Positions 47,001 to 57,891 of a stretch of 64,000 bases of DNA are shown here, piece after piece. Within the stretch, counting starts at the first letter, position 1. Each line of letters opens with the position of its first letter. The DNA comes from Schizochytrium sp. TIO01. Its lineage: Eukaryota; Sar; Bigyra; Thraustochytrida; Thraustochytriidae. A program made the translations under genes and the position numbers. Location: contig SMSO01000032.1 in the NCBI GenBank assembly GCA_004764695.1, positions 4,897,483 to 4,961,482 of the forward strand. The letters run 5' to 3'. The notes beneath the pieces are model-generated. The model searched no databases. It saw nothing but the letters and a program-made list of their open reading frames with translations, and had not been told where the DNA came from.

Positions 47001-47305
47001 TTAGGCACACCCTAATTAAATGAAAAGCAAAGCATAAAGACATTCCACGGCGACCAAAAAGACGAAGAGAAGATACATCATGATATGAAGGGAAAGACAA
47101 GCGACGTCTCGACCTTTCCCAGCATAGTTTTGCCGCGTAGTCTAGTCGTGCAGCCTAGAGCAACAGATTGACCCGAGGGGAGATACCTTATATTTAATTT
47201 AAAATAAGACACCCCCCTTCGACTGAATCACACAAAGAAACTCATTCAAGTAGGCTCAACTGAGCAGAAGAGACGCGGAGCCAATAGATGCAACCAGGAA
47301 CTTAC
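47001..47305. other. 3' flank of kinase 2
   Basis: About 300 bp downstream of the kinase 2 stop, AT-rich around 47191-47210. Nothing else is seen. Confidence 0.4.
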
Positions 47306-50300
47306 TTAGCTCGAGGATGAGGTTGGCGCGTACTGTGCGATCGCTGAGAGGAGATCTTTGCGTTTGACAGGCTTGATAAGAAAACGATCACAGCCAGCCT
47401 CTAGGCAACGCTGAAGGTCAGATTTAACAGCAAATGCAGTTAAAGCAACGATAGGAATAGGATCGAGGCCCATGGATTGTTCGATTTTGCGAATATTGCG
47501 TGTAGCATCAAAACCATCCATGACTGGCATTTGAATGTCCATGAAAATAACATCATACGGGCGACCAACACCAGCACAGGTGCTTTTAAATTTATGGAGG
47601 GCTTCCTCTCCATTGTCTGCAGTGTCAACAATCACGGATGCAGCCTCCAAAAATCGTCGCATGATGACTTGATTTACGGGTGTATCCTCCACCAAAAGAA
47701 CATGAAGGTCCATAGGCGGGGGCGGTGCAGTTGATGAGGAGTCAGCGCGCTCGATGGAAGATGCCATAAGTTGTTCATTGACGACATCTGAAGAGGACAA
47801 CTGAGACAGGTACTGGAAGTTGACACAACCAGGTGGTAAGAAGTGAGAGTCACGTTCCAGGCGAATTGGGATCATGACACGGAAAGTGCTGCCAACATTG
47901 AGTTCAGATTCGACGGAGAGTTCGCCCCCAAGCAGCGCAGCCAGACGTTTGCAGAGCTGGAGGCCAAGACCGGTACCGCCATACTTGCGGGTAGTACTGG
48001 ATTCGCCTTGTGTGAAAGCGTCAAAGACTCGGTCGATCTTGTCAGGGGAAATTCCAATGCCCGAGTCCTGAACTTCAAGACACAGGACATTGATAACATT
48101 GCCAGTGGAGGTGCTGCGTAGGCGTTTGGTATGATTAGGGGAGTCATCTTGATCATCACAATCATCCGTGGGCCGTGCACTTGCAAATGCAATGGTAGAT
48201 GTTGCAGAAAAGGATGAAGACGATGAGGATGATGAAGACGATGAGGATGAAATATAAGGGATGCTGGTCTCGTTTCCTTCAGATGAATTACACGCAAGAC
48301 CCATGGCACGCAAGACCACACGACCCCCCCGGGGTGTGAACTTGATAGCGTTGCCTAGAAGATTAAGGAGAATTTGTGAGAACCGAGCTTGGTCTCCAAT
48401 GAGTTCTGCAGGAACATTCTCACCAATTTCCAGGGTCCAATCCAGCTGTTTCCGTTGAGCTGGTCCGCTCGTAATATCGTGAACAGTTTTTAGAAGAGTA
48501 AAAAGCTTGACTTCACCTTGTTCAAGCTCGAGTTTGCCTGCCTCAATTTTGGCCATGTCAAGAATATCATTGAGGAGTTGCAGAAGGAGCTCCCCAGAAC
48601 TTTCGATTTGTTTAAGCATGTCTTCTTGCTGCTTTGAGAGTGGTGTTTTCTCGAGCAGTTCCGCAAAGCCGAGAACAGCCACGAGCGGTGTCCGAATTTC
48701 GTGAGTGATGACAGAGAGGAACTCGGACTTGGCTCGACTGGCGGCCTCTGCTTCGTGCTTGGCCTTTTCAAGAGCCTTTTCATGTACAATTCGCTCGGTA
48801 ATGTCAAAGGCAACGATCAGTACACCTTGCACAGCACCGTTGCGTACATCAGGGACACTCCGTACTTCATAGGAGGCAAACATGGGGTTACCCTCTTCAT
48901 CAACCTTGCCGTCGATCCGTGGGACTGTTGAGCAGTGAGAGAGACGTTCTCCTTGGAAAGCACGGAATAGGCGAGACTCGATAACATCAAGAACACCTTT
49001 TGTGAGAACATCACGGTAATGCAGGCCCACCACACGGGGCTGATTTACGAAACGGAGATATGCCTCATTAGCAAATCTATAAATGCCATCGCGGTCGAGG
49101 TAGGCTACGGTCGCTGGCAATGCTGAGCTCGTGAGCAGGTCTAGAAGAGCTGCCCGTGTCAGGCTTCCAGTAGTCTCAACGCGGGGGGTCCAGAATCCAA
49201 CAGCAAAGACACCGGGATTCCTTTTATTGACTACTACGATATCTGAGGAATCCAATTGTCCATCGATGTAAGGAGAATCCGTTGAGGGTGAGTCCTCCTC
49301 TTGCGAGCCAGTTTGAGGGTCAAGGCTGCTTGTTCCTGCCCCATCTTCAGAATGTGTTGAGTCAGACAGGCTTGCGAGAGGCGCGTCATTACCAAGACCA
49401 TCAATTTCATACCATGAGAACGGGCTTTGCTCACCACCTAGAGGCCAGCCAGCCTCCATTAGAGAAGCACCAACTCTGACAGATTCTGTGTAATTTCGCT
49501 TCATAACCTTTTCCCAGAAAACCTTATTGCCCCATTCCAGGGTCTTGGCTTCGTCACCTTTGTGTCTACATATGGGCACGCGGGCACCTTCCAGCGCAGT
49601 GGCCATTGCATTTCTTTGGGCCCGGAGAGCATAGACTTCTTGCTCCAGGTCCTGAATACGGTTTTGTAGTTTTTCTACTGTTTCTTGTGAAGGCGAGAGT
49701 TTTCCGGTGGATAGTCTGAGCAATTCTTTTCTTGACTGCCTTTGGGTCTTCATAGTCTTGGCTGTGCTTTTAGATTCAACCTGTTGATGAAACTCCTCAC
49801 AGACTCCATCCATGTCGACGTCCTCATCAAATCTGCTTTCGGGACTTTTCAGCCGAGATTTTCTGTTGCTGTTGCTGCTTCCTCTGTTAATCTCAGCATC
49901 ATGTTCTCCGTCCTCGTCCTCGCCGTCACTGATGTCGAGGCCTGCAAAGCTAATGCTGGCACTGGACGATTTCAGAGGGAAGTAGGGTTTGGCGTCTGGG
50001 ACAAGCTTCTCGTGTTCCTTTTCTGCGATATCATCTTCGCCTCGTCTCCTCCTCCAGCTGCTTTTCTTGCTACTGCTGCTGCTTTCAATGCTTTCGTCTC
50101 CGCTGCTATTGCTGCCGTCGCCGCTGTTGGTGGCAGGACGTCCATTCTGGTGAGCTGCCAGGTTTTGGAGTGCCTCCTGGTCTTCGTCCTGGTTCTGGTC
50201 CTGGATGTGTCCATGATGCGGGATCCCCTTGCCTCCAAACCTTTCCACGTTCGCCAAGGCTGCCGTTGCTCTTTTCAGCGCCGCGGCGTCCGCCGGGTCT

Positions 50301-50506
50301 GCGGAGTCGGGCGAGGGCGACGCCGTGCAAGCAGCAGAATCAGTCGAGACGAAGATCCCTTGCGGCCGCAGGGTATCTGTATTAAATCCCCCCGAAGCCT
50401 CGAGTTCCTTTGCCTCGCACGCCGCGACGGTAGCTAGCCCTGCCGACCCAGGCGAAGACCCGGGCGCGCTCGGGCTCGGCCTCTCGCTCATCTTCTTTCT
50501 TTTCAT
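47306..50506 (-). CDS. Hybrid histidine kinase with PAS domains (paralogue 2)
   Basis: A 1066-residue hybrid kinase without membrane segments. Residues 1-265 are of low complexity, acidic and Ser-rich, with a basic start (KRKK). A short coiled coil (about 273-303) leads to a PAS-like module (310-357: WGNKVFWEKV ... LMEAGWPLG) shared with the neighbouring kinase. A PAS domain (about 452-570, AYLDRDGIYRFANEAYLRFV) precedes HisKA with His602 in VITHEIRTP and HATPase (Asn719 in LLGNAIKF; DSGIGIS 814-820; GGTGLGL 843-849). A Ser run (753-765) and acidic loop are inserted between the N-box and the DSGIGI box. The C-terminal receiver has Glu940/Asp941, Asp990 in FMDIQMPVMDG and Lys1045. All catalytic residues are kept. 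The ATG at 50506 is the start, with Met6 as an alternative. Intronless. A (CAAA)n tract lies 140-195 bp upstream. Confidence 0.95.
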   Translation of the reverse strand: MKRKKMSERPSPSAPGSSPGSAGLATVAACEAKELEASGGFNTDTLRPQGIFVSTDSAACTASPSPDSADPADAAALKRATAALANVERFGGKGIPHHGHIQDQNQDEDQEALQNLAAHQNGRPATNSGDGSNSSGDESIESSSSSKKSSWRRRRGEDDIAEKEHEKLVPDAKPYFPLKSSSASISFAGLDISDGEDEDGEHDAEINRGSSNSNRKSRLKSPESRFDEDVDMDGVCEEFHQQVESKSTAKTMKTQRQSRKELLRLSTGKLSPSQETVEKLQNRIQDLEQEVYALRAQRNAMATALEGARVPICRHKGDEAKTLEWGNKVFWEKVMKRNYTESVRVGASLMEAGWPLGGEQSPFSWYEIDGLGNDAPLASLSDSTHSEDGAGTSSLDPQTGSQEEDSPSTDSPYIDGQLDSSDIVVVNKRNPGVFAVGFWTPRVETTGSLTRAALLDLLTSSALPATVAYLDRDGIYRFANEAYLRFVNQPRVVGLHYRDVLTKGVLDVIESRLFRAFQGERLSHCSTVPRIDGKVDEEGNPMFASYEVRSVPDVRNGAVQGVLIVAFDITERIVHEKALEKAKHEAEAASRAKSEFLSVITHEIRTPLVAVLGFAELLEKTPLSKQQEDMLKQIESSGELLLQLLNDILDMAKIEAGKLELEQGEVKLFTLLKTVHDITSGPAQRKQLDWTLEIGENVPAELIGDQARFSQILLNLLGNAIKFTPRGGRVVLRAMGLACNSSEGNETSIPYISSSSSSSSSSSSSFSATSTIAFASARPTDDCDDQDDSPNHTKRLRSTSTGNVINVLCLEVQDSGIGISPDKIDRVFDAFTQGESSTTRKYGGTGLGLQLCKRLAALLGGELSVESELNVGSTFRVMIPIRLERDSHFLPPGCVNFQYLSQLSSSDVVNEQLMASSIERADSSSTAPPPPMDLHVLLVEDTPVNQVIMRRFLEAASVIVDTADNGEEALHKFKSTCAGVGRPYDVIFMDIQMPVMDGFDATRNIRKIEQSMGLDPIPIVALTAFAVKSDLQRCLEAGCDRFLIKPVKRKDLLSAIAQYAPTSSSS

Positions 50507-50647
50507 GGCGTCGCTCGCAATGCTTTCTTGTTACGAGTTTGCTTTTCTTTCCTGTCTCTCTTTCTCGCTTTATGTGTGCCGACCCAACTACCGTACCACT
50601 ACCGGATACCTTAGGCCTCGTTTTCCATTTTTTCCATTTTTTCAATC

Positions 50648-50699
50648 GAACAAACAAACAAACAAACAAACAAACAAACAAACAAACAAACAAACAAAA
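50648..50699. repeat. (CAAA)n microsatellite upstream of kinase 2
   Basis: About 12 CAAA copies, read as TTTG on the transcribed strand, 140-195 bp before the kinase start. The tract is therefore in its promoter or leader. Confidence 0.95.
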
Positions 50700-51248
50700 G
50701 AGAGAAATAACTTATTCCACTCTTTTATTTTCTGTTTGATAGTTTCAAAGAAGCTTTTCCTCTTGTTGGAATTTCTCTTGACTGTTGCCCCCCCCCCTTG
50801 TTATTATTATAAGTATTGTTACGGAAAGAAAAAAGCAAACAATTTGATTAAAAAAAAAGAAAAAGAAAAAGAGTAAATAATAGACAAGACTAGACTAAGT
50901 AAAAAGCAAACCTGTATTGTTTTAATTTTAGTTCAAACAATACCATGCGGATGTTTTAAATTTAAAAAGGGTCATTCAATATCTAGTTGAGGACAGCGAA
51001 TTCTTCGATGTAACAGGAGGAAGGAAGCCAAAGCAAAAGCAAAAGCAGTAGCAACCACAAGAGCAAACGCAAAGCAAGAAAAGTTACATTTGACATTGCA
51101 GACACTGCCGTAACGAAGATTGAGAACGCGATGCCGTCGAGATCAAACACTTTTCAGAGGCGAGTATAATATTATAGTCCCTTCTCATTCTTTCTTTTAA
51201 TCATTTCCTGTTAAAACAAGAGCAGCAACAACAAAAGCCTACTTACAG

Positions 51249-51274
51249 ATCAATCAATCAATCAATCAATCAGT
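51249..51274. repeat. (TCAA)n microsatellite
   Basis: Six TCAA copies. Confidence 0.85.
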
Positions 51275-53290
51275 CAAAAGAAAACAAAAAATAAAAAACA
51301 ACAAGGAAAGCATTCCTCGGACACCTCCTCCCTCAACCAACGTCCTTCGCTGCCTGCCAATTTGTTTTCTGCAGAAGCGGCTCCACTCCTTCCGCCAACC
51401 AGAGGCTTTACTAAGCCGCTTGTGACTTGGCACGCTCTCTCTCGGGGAGGGCCGTCTCAGAGCTAATATTCGTCACGAGCTTTTCTTGTCGCGCTTAATT
51501 GTAGGCAACAAACAAAGGCAGAATGAATAAGTCTCTCCTTCTTCTTCTTCGCTATCGGTACTTCTTCGTTCTGAGTGTACTTTGTACCTCGTTATTTCTT
51601 TATCCCCCACAACTAAGAGGACTAAAAGTTAATAATGAGCGAGGCAACACTTTTATTCTTTCTTCTTTTTCTTTCTTCTTCTTTCCAGACGCTCTCTCTG
51701 TCGTTGCTGAGACAGATTGTTGGCATGAAAGCCGCTCTCTTGATCCTTTTGGCACTCTGGGGCGCCGGGATAATGCTCTTTCTTAGGATCCCTCCACTCG
51801 CTGCGAATCAGAGTCAGTTGGACCTACGTGTCTTTCCGCAGAATGAGTTGCTTTGTCTGCATTTACGAGTTCTCAGCGTTGGTGCTTGCTTAGGTTTACA
51901 ACAATTCCATTCGAGAAGAAGCGCGCTTTAACTTCTGTGCACGTTTTTAGTAACCAAGACGGCTTTGAGTTTTTACGGCTTTACCATCGAGATATGAATG
52001 ATTTTGCTGTTTTTATTAAAAACAAGCATTACTCGTGTCAGCGAGAGAAAAAGACCGGCACAGACAGGCTTCTTTGTTTATTCATTTGTGCTTTTATTTG
52101 TTTTCTCCCGAGTACGGCAACACGATTACTTTACATGATACAACAACAACAACTATTTTGAAAAAAACAAACAATTATTTTCAAAAAGTCAATCAAAGGA
52201 AAAGGAAACAGAAATGCATTTTATTGTGTTCAAAAATTATCAATAACTCGAACATGCCTACCTTGCAAGCAACTATAGTTCGGCGAAATATTACTTTTGC
52301 AACTGTTGGTAGTGGTGTGGTTACTATAGGAAGTATATAAAACACTGGGTCCTCATACCGTCTTACCAAGCCTTAGGAAGCAACCAAACCTAAAAGTTAC
52401 ATATATTCAAAGACTATCACAGCGACCTTTCAGGAGAAAGCACTCAAAGAAAAAGAAGGCAATTTAGCCGCCTCTCTCTCTCTCACTCTCTCATTCGAGT
52501 GACAGCGTTTCCCGTAGCCGCCGCCTAGCAAGGACCACCCAGGAAGGTTCAGCGCGGCTGCCTCTAATTAGCAAGAAAACACTTCCTTTTACCCTCTTTA
52601 GTCAATGGGCCGTAAGCTTCCAAAAGTGCCCTCACAAAGCTTTCTCCAACCAACGTCAAAGCACGTAAAACTCACTTTACTTGGCCTTGCCTCTCGAACC
52701 TGTCTGTTCCTTCTCTCATCTCCACTGCCTCTGTGTGCGCCCCTCACAGCCCCTCCCAAGTAAGGCATATTTTCCCGCGCCTGTGCCTCGGGATCGCGAG
52801 CGGACGCTCTACACAGGATTAAAGACTTTGTGTGCCCCCCATAGGAGGGCTCCCAGTCGGGTCAGGCCGCCAAAGGCGTGGCAGTGTGGACGTCTGCGCG
52901 GGCAGTGGCGTTTCCATGTAGGGCTATTTCTGAAGCAAGCGCGAAGCTTTTCAAAGCAGGAGCGAAGCAGATAGGTTGAAGACAGGCGAATCGAAAGAAG
53001 CTGCAGCAAAGCGCGGCGCAGGTGCCAGCTTCCTGCCTGTCCTGCCTGGGACGTGCCGGAATGTGCTCAGTGGAAAGCCTCGAATGTGCGTACGTACGTT
53101 ATGATCAGAGAATGCGGAGTCCGGGGCACTTTGCGCCATGCTGACCAAGAAGTGCTGCTCTCCTGTGCTCCAATACTCTCATTCTTTTCATTTCGCTCCT
53201 TTTCCCTTTACGCGTAATAAAATAATGATGATTCTTAACTTATTGATTGATTTTCGTTCTAATGAATGAAAACAGACTGCTGACTGTTAT

Positions 53291-53327
53291 CGTTGTTGTT
53301 GTTCTTGTTGTTGTTCTTGTTGTTGTC
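53291..53327. repeat. (GTT)n with CTT interruptions
   Basis: A 12-bp period GTTGTTGTTCTT repeated about three times. Confidence 0.85.
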
Positions 53328-53875
53328 TCCTTTTATAAGCATCTTCAAATGACGCACTTGTATGATGTGGCCTGTTTCTAACTTTTGAAAAAGAAAAAAG
53401 AATAAAGGGATCAAAAGGCTTAGAGCGCCGCCGTTGCAAAGGAGAGAGATAATGAAAGAAGCGGGGTCTCACGAAACACCTAACCTTGCTTACCGCGTGG
53501 TATGACTTTCTTCGTGCCTCCTCAAAGCTGATCATAGATAGCATCGATGGATGGAGCTCCGCTTCGTCTCGTTAGTGAAGCTACGCGTGTTGACGTAGGC
53601 AGAAGGTTGTTAGCGATTGCGGTTTCTATTTCAAGAGAATCACTACTTTGGCTTCGGTTCAGGTTTTTCCACTGTGTTTTTCAGGTAGCAGCGTTTATCT
53701 CCTTCAACTCAGACAAAGCCTTCGGATGGCAATGCATTCAAAGGACTCAGGTTAACGCCGTCCTGTTATAAACCATCGAAAGCTTTGCTGAAAGGCATCC
53801 ATAGGATGATCTTCCGCTCTTGAAGAAAGAAAGGCCCATCGCTTCGGACGCCGCCATAATCTCTCTTTACATCCA

Positions 53876-53907
<32 letters not shown>

Positions 53908-53981
53908 TCTCTATCTCTCTTTTTCGTTCGCTCCTTCGATCGATCGATCGATCGATTAAAAAATAAAAATAAAAATAAAAA
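53876..53981. repeat. CT / CTAT / CGAT / AAAAT compound repeat
   Basis: A CT and CTAT run (53876-53922) is followed by five CGAT copies (53937-53956, self-complementary) and AAAAT copies to 53981. Confidence 0.9.
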
Positions 53982-54210
53982 TGCTACATAAAAGAATCGT
54001 GCGGAGAAGAATAAAAAGAAAGAAGAGTTCAAAATCATCATTCTGTGTACCACCACCGTGCTTGTTTTCTAAGTTGCCTCCTTGATACATTTCGGTGTGT
54101 ACGTCTGTGTCTATTGAGGGTGCGGCGGGAGGCGCAGCGGACGTAAGAGGGGCTGGCAGGCAACAGGCCGGAGACGGGCGCCCTTCAGGAGAAGCAGGCT
54201 CCTCGCCGAG

Positions 54211-54272
54211 ACAAGCAAGCGCCAAGCAAGCGCCAAGCAAGCGCCAACCAGCTCCAAGCAAGCGCCAAGCAG
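54211..54272. repeat. 11-bp tandem repeat AAGCAAGCGCC
   Basis: Five to six units, the later ones altered to AACCAGCTCC and AAGCAGC. Confidence 0.85.
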
Positions 54273-54545
54273 CTCATTCTCCGAATGCTGGCCACAAGGG
54301 AGGGGCGGGAAAGCTAGGGGAAACAGGCTGCGGTATTCTGCGGGCCTAAACCTTTCCCTTTGTGGGGCCTGTTGGAGTGGAGCTTCCTCCTCGCTCTTTC
54401 CGCGTAAGCTCCCTCCTAGCCGCAGGTAGCTAGCTGCTATCTCCTCATGGCTGGCGAGAGAGAGAGAGAGAGAGAGATCTCACCAAAGCGATGAAGAGAG
54501 AAACACCGCTCTGTTCAATTTGCGGTCTTCGCAGCTGTTTCTCTG

Positions 54546-54578
54546 CGATTGATTGATTGATCGATGGATAGATTGATG

Positions 54579-54635
<57 letters not shown>

Positions 54636-54639
54636 GTTG
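54546..54639. repeat. (GATT)n microsatellite
   Basis: About 22 tetranucleotides, mainly GATT with GATC, GATG and GGTT variants. It is the same motif as the array at 11021. Confidence 0.92.
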
Positions 54640-54795
54640 CACGAGAGAGACAGACGCCCAAGAACCTCTACAGGACAAAAAAGACAAAAACAAAAACAAA
54701 ACAAAAACTGCCTCGAAGGAGCAAGCTGTTTTTTTATTTTACTATTGAGGTGTTGTTGCAGACCATCTTAAAGAGCGCCCGTCTTTGTGGTGTGC

Positions 54796-54840
54796 GTGAG
54801 TGAGTAAGTGAATGAATGAATGAATGAATGAATGAATGAG
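54796..54840. repeat. (GAAT)n microsatellite
   Basis: About nine GAAT copies after GAGT/AAGT variants. Confidence 0.9.
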
Positions 54841-55885
54841 TATGTGTGTAGTAGCGAGCTCCTCAGACCAAGCAAGCAGCGCACGTTTTCACCTCCCTCT
54901 CCTGCGCGAAGTAAATATTCGCGAGGCGTTCCCGAGGAACAACGCGCCGCACGGCAGGCCGCCAGGCACCCTTTGGGGGTTTGAAAACGGCTTCAGAGGT
55001 TTCTCATCGCGTTCTTTCGAAGTCTTCTGCTGCAGAAGAAGCGTCGGGAGTGCGATGGTAATGCGCAGCGAAAGAGAGAGAGAGAGAGAGAGCTCTGAGG
55101 CTGCTGAAGCAAGAGAAGCAGGAGAAACAGCGCTTCTTGAAAGAGGTAGGAGTAGGCGCAAAATGTTGAAGCTATAGCTTTGCGCTGTGGAAGGTGTGGG
55201 TGAAGCCAATTTGCCTCGCAAAGAAGCTGCAGTTGGCCAGCACCTCGCAGCTCGTCCGTCGATTTGGAGCAGCCATGTTTTTGGTCTAGTCTTTTAGAAT
55301 TATAAAAAATTAAAATTAAAATTGGTAATGCTACCTCTGTTTTCTTTCTTTTTTACATTTAAAAAAATTAATACATATTTATTAGGATAACAAATAGAGA
55401 GCAATTTTTAAGACTCTGGAGACACAGAACTACTCAGGTACCACTTCGGTCCCGAATCAATTATAGGATTAATGTTTTTTGAAAACAGTTCTTGTTTTTC
55501 TTTTTTTTCCTCTAAAGAAAGCTTTTTAACTAAAAGTAAATAAATAATAAAATAATAGTGATGATAGAAGAGACTTAGCTACATCCTACCTATCCCCAAC
55601 TGATCCCTCACTCCTGAAGAAGAAGAGCTCTTGCCTGAATTGAGTTTGCGGAGGATCCACGCGTCCGCAAGTTCTTCTCTCCCGGCTGGGACCGCAGCTT
55701 CGCACAGTCTTTAGCGATGCCTGAGATAGCTCTTATCTTCGTCGACGATCCTTCTCCTCGAGAGAGATAGGGATCGTGGCCGCCCATTCATCGCCTTTGC
55801 AGGTCGTTCTGCCTCAACACCGACGAGTCTCTTCGAAAGCACTATAGCGTCCCTTCTCTCTGATGCTGCATAGGTACTTCTATAA

Positions 55886-55907
55886 AGTAAGTAAGTAAGT
55901 AAGTAAG
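55886..55907. repeat. (AAGT)n microsatellite
   Basis: Five AAGT copies. Confidence 0.8.
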
Positions 55908-56647
55908 AAAACAAAACTGATGCATATAGAGAATCACCAGAGAGTAAAGGATTAGATTTGGATTTCACCAGCAAGACATCTCGAAACAGCGGGCCCTGAC
56001 TCTCTTTCCCGCTCTCTCAGCCCGCTCTTTTGCTTTTCTCCCTATGTCTTTTCTTTTTATTTATTTCTCTTTTCTGCCACGCCGCTTTGTAGGAGGAGAG
56101 AAGTCTCCAGAGAGAAGAGTACAGAAGAGGCGGGAAAGGAGCAGGAGGAGAGAGCCCCTCTTACGCCAGTTTCGCTCCACACGCACTCACTCACGTGCAG
56201 AGCACCTCTTCTTCACAAGCTCTCAACCACTTGCTTTGCTTGCTTTTCTTGCTTGTTTTCTTGCTTTCCTTGCTTTTCGCCTCAACTGATGACCTGGTGC
56301 AGACGCTGTTTCTTTGCGTAGGAACCTGCAGATATTATTATTATTACTCTTTAATTTATTCTTTTTAAATAAACATATATATATATACATCGTCACGTGA
56401 ACGGAACAGCTTTCACGAAGAAAGGAAAACGAGGTTTCTTTCTTCTTCTTTTCTCATTCATGATGGTTTTTGGGTTTCTTCATACTTAATTAAAAAAAAA
56501 ACAAAAAAAACAAAAAAAAACAATCATAACAAAATGTAAGTAAAACATATACATTTATAAGTAAATCTCGTTCACGCATATTCCGAAGAGAGGTCAAGAC
56601 AACAAGACATCCCGGATGCCGCTCTTCGTTCTGTCTCTGCCGCCTTC

Positions 56648-56686
56648 TTTCTCCTTCTTCTTCTTCTTCTTCTTCTTCTTCTTCTG
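56648..56686. repeat. (TTC)n microsatellite
   Basis: About 11 TTC copies, a polypyrimidine mirror repeat and the complement of the GAA tract at 27313. Confidence 0.9.
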
Positions 56687-56887
56687 CGCTCGTTCGTTCT
56701 CCAGACTCTCCAGTCTAAGCTTTCGCCTGCGGGTCTTCAGCGCTACCTCCATTCCCTTCATCACTTTCTCTCCCACTTTTGTTGGTTTTCTCTGCGGTTC
56801 TCTCTCCTCAGACTTTGTTGGCCCTCTTTACCGTCGTCTGTATTCACAATTCCTCTGTATTCGTGCTTTCTTTGCACTCATTCGATA

Positions 56888-56936
56888 ATTCATTCATTCA
56901 TTCATTCATTCATAAATTCATTTATTCATTTATTCA
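56888..56936. repeat. (ATTC)n microsatellite
   Basis: About 11 copies; the later ones vary as ATTT and AAAT. Confidence 0.9.
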
Positions 56937-57445
56937 CGGACATCATCGTCGCCCGTCTCCGCTCTTCTGCCGCGGCTGTCCTCCATGTCTCCACGAAGGC
57001 CGCCGGAGAAGAGCGAAGACGGAGGCACGAGGCCAGGTCAAGTGACTTCAAGCCACGGAGGAGGGGCCTGGCGCAAGAGAAGGCCTTAGGGGCTCCAGAC
57101 GAGGGCGGCCGAGGCTGTTTGTTTGCACAGACCGCGGTGCGGGAAGCGCGGAGACGGAGAGAGAACGCCAAGAGAGAGAACGGCGGACAGAGATGGACGG
57201 ATGGACGGATGGACTTTGGAGGAGAAAGTGGCGGCGGAGCTGAGAGAGGGACCGATTTGAGCTCATCGCAGTGTTATGGGGTGTAGAGGAACCGGATTTG
57301 GGGGGATTTTTGATGCATTTGTTGTTGATCTTGCGGCTTTTTCCCTTTCTTTTACTGTCAAGAGAACTTCAATGGAGAACATTTTAAAAATGATTCAATT
57401 TTTATTTTTTTAATTAAATTACAAAATTATCAACCAACAAAAAAA

Positions 57446-57453
57446 GATCGATC

Positions 57454-57506
<53 letters not shown>
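57446..57506. repeat. (GATA)n microsatellite
   Basis: About 13 uninterrupted GATA copies after two GATC copies. Confidence 0.95.
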
Positions 57507-57808
57507 GCTCTAAATGACTAAGAGGTATCAAAATCACCATGGCAATAAAGAAAACTCCTCTCTCTTTCTCCTAGTTACGTTTAAATATATATATATATTG
57601 AGAAAAAAATAAAATAAAAAATGATAATGTATGTGCTGTGATATTATTACACTGAGATTTTAAACAATCAACTAACTTTGGAGAAGAAAGATGCCCAAAC
57701 TGAGTACCGAAGTAAACAAACCAGAAACAGGAAAACACAAAACGCGTTCGGGACGTTAGCAGTTTGTTATTCGCGGTCTAAGCAGAAGCAGCAGCAGAAG
57801 GCTCCATG

Positions 57809-57891
57809 AAAACAAAACAAAACAAAACAAAACAAAACAAAACAAAACAAAACAAAACAAAGCAAAGCAAAGCAAAGCAAAGCAAAGCAAA
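57809..57891. repeat. (AAAAC)n(AAAGC)n pentanucleotide repeat
   Basis: About ten AAAAC copies switch sharply to about six AAAGC copies. This suggests one point change was then multiplied by expansion. Confidence 0.95.

Noticed and set aside
49742-50437. 231-codon plus-strand frame
   Set aside because: It lies opposite the low-complexity N-terminal coding part of kinase 2 and has no motif of its own; an antisense shadow.
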